Shown here: piece by piece, positions 59,926 through 64,000 of the stretch
Layout: each line of letters opens with the position of its first letter
Position numbering within the stretch: position 1 is the stretch's first letter
Source: Amaranthus tricolor
Lineage: Eukaryota; Streptophyta; Magnoliopsida; Caryophyllales; Amaranthaceae
DNA: 64,000 bases
Assembly (NCBI RefSeq): GCF_026212465.1
Contig: NC_080049.1
Span: 19,824,945-19,888,944, forward strand
Direction: 5' to 3'
Made by a program: the position numbers and the translations under genes
The notes under the pieces: generated by a model
Seen by the model: only the letters and a program-made list of their open reading frames with translations
Databases searched by the model: none
Told to the model about the DNA's origin: nothing

Positions 59926-60888
59926 ATGTCAATTATGAACGAGCGAACGGAAGAAGGGTACTCTACTCAAAGACCACCCATGTTTGATGGAAAATTCTAT
60001 ACTTATTGTAAGAATAGGATGGAGATCTTCATCAAGGCGGAAAATTATCAAGTTTGGAGAGTCATCGAAATTGGAGATTTGGGGGTAAGCACTACTAACT
60101 CTAATAATGAAATTGTTCCCAAACCCATAACCGAATTTGAAAAAGAAGATTTTCAGAAGATGGAAATTAATGCCCTTGCCATAAAGCAGGTATGTTCTTC
60201 TAACTCATTTTCTATCCATCCATCCAAATTGAGTAAAAATAAATTAATAGAGTTGCTAAAGGAGACACAAATTAAACTTGAAAATTGTAATGGTAAGTGT
60301 CTCCAATTGGAAAAGGAGCTCAAAGTAAGTAAAGACCATGTCTTCTATATAAACACCTGTAGATCCGATGTCCAAAATAGATTTTTCGGTTTGTTGGACC
60401 AAAATATAATTCTAAAGGAAAATATGGAGAGAATTAAAAAGAAAAAGGTTATTCTTAATATTGAGTTATCGCAATACAAATTGTTAGGCTTGAATAAGGA
60501 ATAACAGACGCATCTATTAAGAACCTGTGTACAGATTTTCAAAATCTGGACAGTAGCTTCGAATTCAACCGCTCCAACAGTGATAAAATAGAGCTTGACT
60601 TAAATTCAAGAGAAAAAGGGAAAATCAAAAGTGTTCCCAAATGGATTCAAGAAGCTAAAAGTAAAAATTCAAAACGCCTAGATCACTTTAAGAATAGCAA
60701 GAAGAAAAAGGTATACGTTGATCTCCCTAGTGACAGAATCTGTTCCTTCTGTGGAGGAACTGGCCATCTGAAGGACCAGTGCACCAAAAGGGAACATTAC
60801 ACTGTCTCTAACAGAAACTATGTCGATAACGTTTGGATGAAGAAAGCAGATTCTTGTAAAATCGACAAAGAACCCAAGACAGCTTAGG
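59926..60888 (+). pseudogene. C3 gag with internal deletion
   Basis: ATG 59926 (MSIMNERTEEGYSTQRPPMF) stays open to 60504. At about 60187 the frame passes from the N-terminal gag (EINALAIKQ) straight into the coiled-coil spacer (SKNKLIELLKETQIKLEN). About 780 bp present in C1 (roughly 2790-3570) are missing, including the gag core and first zinc knuckle. A stop at 60502 is followed by another frame with the second knuckle, CSFCGGTGHLKDQC (60741-60782), complete CCHC. Confidence 0.85.
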
Positions 60889-60925
60889 TTCCTGTAACTT
60901 ACAATTAATTTTTTTTCAGGTCCAA

Positions 60926-63900
60926 GTGAGGGGGAACAGCTCATGGTATCTCGACAGTGGGTGTTCCAAGCACATGACGTGTGTCAAATCTAAATTTCTC
61001 TCACTTGAAGCCTATGATGGGGGAACAGTAACCTTCGGTGACAATATGAAGGGTGAGATTATCGCCAAAGGAAAAGTTGGAAGGTCATGTTCCCATGCTA
61101 TCGATAATGTATTTTTAGTCGAGAATTTGAAACATAACTTACTAAGCATTTCTCAATTTTGCGATAAAGGTAACTCTGTGAACTTTACTTCTGAAATGTG
61201 CATTATTTCTAGGAATGACACAGGAGACACCGTTCTTGAGGGAAACAGAAAAGGGAACACTTATATAGTGGACCTGGACACTGTTCCCAAAACCAGTCTA
61301 AGCGTTATAGAAGACGACCCACTTCTTTGGCATAAGCATCTAGGTCATGCTAGTTATACATTGATTAATACATTAGGATCAGAAGACCTAGTTAGAGGAT
61401 TACCAGCTATAAAATTCCTTAAGGATGAAATTTGTGATCCTTGTGCCAAAGGAAAACAAGTAAGGTCATCTTTTAAATCAAAGAATATTGTGACCACCAC
61501 TAAACCACTTGAATTATTACATATGGATCTATGTGGACCTATGAGAACACAAAGCCGTAGTGGCAAAAGATATGTGTCTGTTATTGTTGATGATTATAGT
61601 AGATTTACTTGGACTTTATTTTTTTATTTAGTAAAGATGAAGCTTTTAATGAGTTTGTTTCTTTCGCTAACAAAATACAAAAATCTACCAATAATCAAAT
61701 TATTCACATAAGGTCAGATCATGGTAAAGAATTCGAAAATTCAAGTTTCATGAATTATTGCAATAAATATGGATTAAGTCATAATTTTTCGACACCAAGA
61801 ACACCACAACAAAATGGTGTAGTTGAAAGAAAAAATAGAAACTTAGAGGAAATGGCTAGAACCATGTTAATTGCTAGTGGTTTACCTAGAAATTTTTGGG
61901 CCGAGGCTGTTAATACTGCATGTTATATATTGAATCGTGTATTAATAAGACCAATCACTTCAAAGACACCCTATGAATTGCTTAAAGGTGTTAAACCAAA
62001 TATTTCCTATTTTCGTGTGTTTGGATGCAAATGTTTTGTTCATGTGAATGGAAAACAAAATATAGGAAAGTTTGATGATAGAAGTGATGAAGCAGTATTT
62101 CTTGGCTACTCTTCACATAGTAAGGCATACAGAGTTTACAATAAAAGAACAATCAGCGTGGAAGAATCCGTTCACATAATTTTCGATGAAACTAACTTTT
62201 TGTCAAGTGAACAGGACCATAATCTGGAACTGCCAGTTCAACAGGACCAGCAGACTGTTCCCACAGAAGAGCAAGCTAATCCAGTAGCTGAACAGAATGA
62301 CGATCAAGCTGATGAAACAGAACATGCTACTGTTTCCACAAGAGAATTTGTGCCCAAACCTTGGAAATATCAAAGTTACCATCCTCTTGATTTGATTATA
62401 AGTGATTTGAATAAAGGAACACAAACCAGATCTCAAATGAGAAAATTTTGTGCACACTTTACGTTCCTATCATCACTCGAACCCAAGAATTACGTAGAAG
62501 CTCTAAAGGATTCCGAATGGATCGTAGCCATGCGAGATGAATTGAATGAATTTGAAAGAAATAAAGTATGGCACTTGGAACCCAAACCAAAACACAAAAA
62601 GGTAATTGGTTTGAAATGGGTATTTCGGAACAAACTAGATGAGCATGGAATAATTTTAAGAAACAAAGCAAGGCTTGTGGTCAAAGGGTACAATCAACAA
62701 GAAGGTATTGATTATACCGAGACATTTGCTCCGGTAGCAAGTTTAGAGGCTATAAGAATTTTAATTTCTTTTGCTACTTTTATGAACTTTAAATTATATC
62801 AAATGGATGTGAAATGTGCTTTCTTAAATGGATTTCTTGATGAAGAAGTTCTTGTTGAACAACCCCCTGGCTTTGAAAATACCTCTTGTCTTGATCATGT
62901 CTACAAGCTTGATAAAGCTCTTTATGGCCTGAAACAAGCTCCTAGGCAATGGTATGAAAGACTGTCAAAGTTCTTGATTTAAAATGATTTTGTTAGAGAT
63001 AAAATTGAAAAAACCTTATTCTTTAAGAATAAAGGTTCTGATATTTTAATTGTTCAAATATATGTTGATGATATTGTTTTTAGAGCCACCAATGAACTGT
63101 TGTGTCAAGAATTTGCTAACCTAATGAGTAATGAATTTGAAATGAGTATGATGTAAGAACTAAACTTCTTCCTTGGGTTACAAATTTAACAAACAGCTAA
63201 TGGTATCTTTATTCACCAGCAAAAATATATAAAAGAACTTCTCAAGAAATATGGCTTGAAGAATGCTAAAACCAACAATACACCTAAGGCTACAAATGTT
63301 AGATTAGATGAAGACCCAAATGGAACAAATATTGATCAAACTATGTATAGAGGCATGATTGGCTCTTTATTATATCTAACTGCTAGTAGACCTAATATTG
63401 CTTTCAGTGTTGGGTTATGTGCTAGATTTCAATCCAATCCTAAAGAATCACATCTCACTGCAGTAAAACAAATTTTAAGATATTTAAAGGGAACAGATGA
63501 CTTGTCCCTATTTTACCCTAAAAATGATGTCTATGACTTGAAAGGTTTTAGTGATGCAGATTATGCAGGAGATCTTGTGAACAGAAAAAGTACTTCAGGT
63601 ATGGTACAATTTCTTGGCTGATGTTTAGTTTCATGGTGTTCCAAGAAACAAAACACCGTTGCATTATCCACTGCCGAAGCTGAATATGTAGCAGTAGCAG
63701 CTTGCTGTTCCCAAATGCTTTGGATAAAACAGCTGCCAAGAGATTTTGGTATTAAGTTTGAATGTGTTCCTATTTATTGTGATAATACCAGTGCCATATG
63801 CATATCAAAAGATCCAGTGCATCATTCTAGGGTTAAACACATTTATATAAGACATTATTTTCTTAAGGACAACGTTGAAAATAAATATATAATAGTCAAG

Positions 63901-64000
63901 CATGTTAACACTAATGAGCAAGTTGCAGATATCATGACTAAACCACTTCCAAGGAAACAATATGAAAACATGAGATTGGAACTTGGTATAATCAAGCTCC
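60926..64000 (+). pseudogene. C3 pol: protease, integrase, RT, RNase H
   Basis: Protease active site WYLDSGCSKHMTC near 60950. Integrase zinc region: LLWHKHLGHAS and CDPCAKGKQ. Catalytic core: [17 protein letters not shown] and [13 protein letters not shown] (near 61815). A shift at a T-run near 61625 separates the two long frames (60926-61711 and 61609-62982). [36 protein letters not shown] and catalytic YVDD near 63065. RNase H: STAEAEYVAVAACCSQ and YCDNTSAIC. Stops at 62980, about 63154, 63187 and 63619 disable it. The window ends within the last codons (LGIIKL). Confidence 0.92.

Larger units (their letters stand above)
58409..64000 (+). mobile_element. Ty1/copia element C3 (family C), runs off the window
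   Basis: 5' LTR, primer site, gag, protease, integrase, RT and most of RNase H in order. The 3' part (extra gene and 3' LTR) is outside the window. It is better preserved than C1 across integrase, but has a gag deletion, a frameshift in integrase and four stops in RT/RNase H. Confidence 0.92.

Overview
This is nuclear DNA of a flowering plant, probably a eudicot. It is AT-rich, has intron-bearing genes with GT-AG borders, and is built almost entirely of plant transposable elements nested in one another: Ty1/copia, Ty3/gypsy, LINE, hAT and Mutator-like. I see no rRNA, tRNA or CRISPR and no convincing ordinary host gene. Species cannot be named from the sequence alone.

Layout. (1) 1-15840: an old repeat block (R copy 1, with a decayed copia reverse transcriptase) carries a solo LTR of copia family A. 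That LTR is split by a complete but dead copia element of family C (C1, 1199-12550). C1 itself holds a second family-A solo LTR and a LINE 3' fragment. A non-autonomous hAT element (14519-15504) and a long (AT)n tract follow. (2) 17414-23987: a Mutator-like element (MULE) with ~110-bp terminal inverted repeats. It carries an apparently intact three-exon plant-mobile-domain gene. Convergent to it is a four-exon gene encoding a MuDR-type transposase continuous with an OTU cysteine-protease domain, broken by one amber codon. Long palindromes built on the motif GTCGCAC lie symmetrically near both ends. (3) 23999-25283: small inverted-repeat elements, the best a 474-bp Mutator-type foldback element with perfect 9-bp target duplications and six internal palindromes. 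(4) 25293-28000: mostly unassigned DNA with a promoter-like stretch and a hAT transposase relic. (5) 28005-32429: a 5'-truncated family-A element (tail of its extra gene plus 3' LTR), then R copy 2. (6) 32430-56873: a family-A copia element (B) on the minus strand, opened by four insertions: a hAT transposon, an ~8-kb gypsy-type element, a gypsy-type solo LTR, and the family-C block. (7) 56874-64000: a truncated family-C copy (C2) sharing an LTR with a longer copy (C3), which runs off the window.

How the parts work together. The retroelement genes (gag, protease, integrase, reverse transcriptase, RNase H and an extra gene after pol) all carry stops, frameshifts or deletions, so none looks autonomous. 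The best-preserved coding unit is the MULE: its mobile-domain gene is open throughout, and its transposase-OTU gene lacks only one sense codon. Target-site duplications of 5 bp (LTR elements), 8 bp (hAT) and 9 bp (Mutator) were read directly at most borders and fix the order of insertion.
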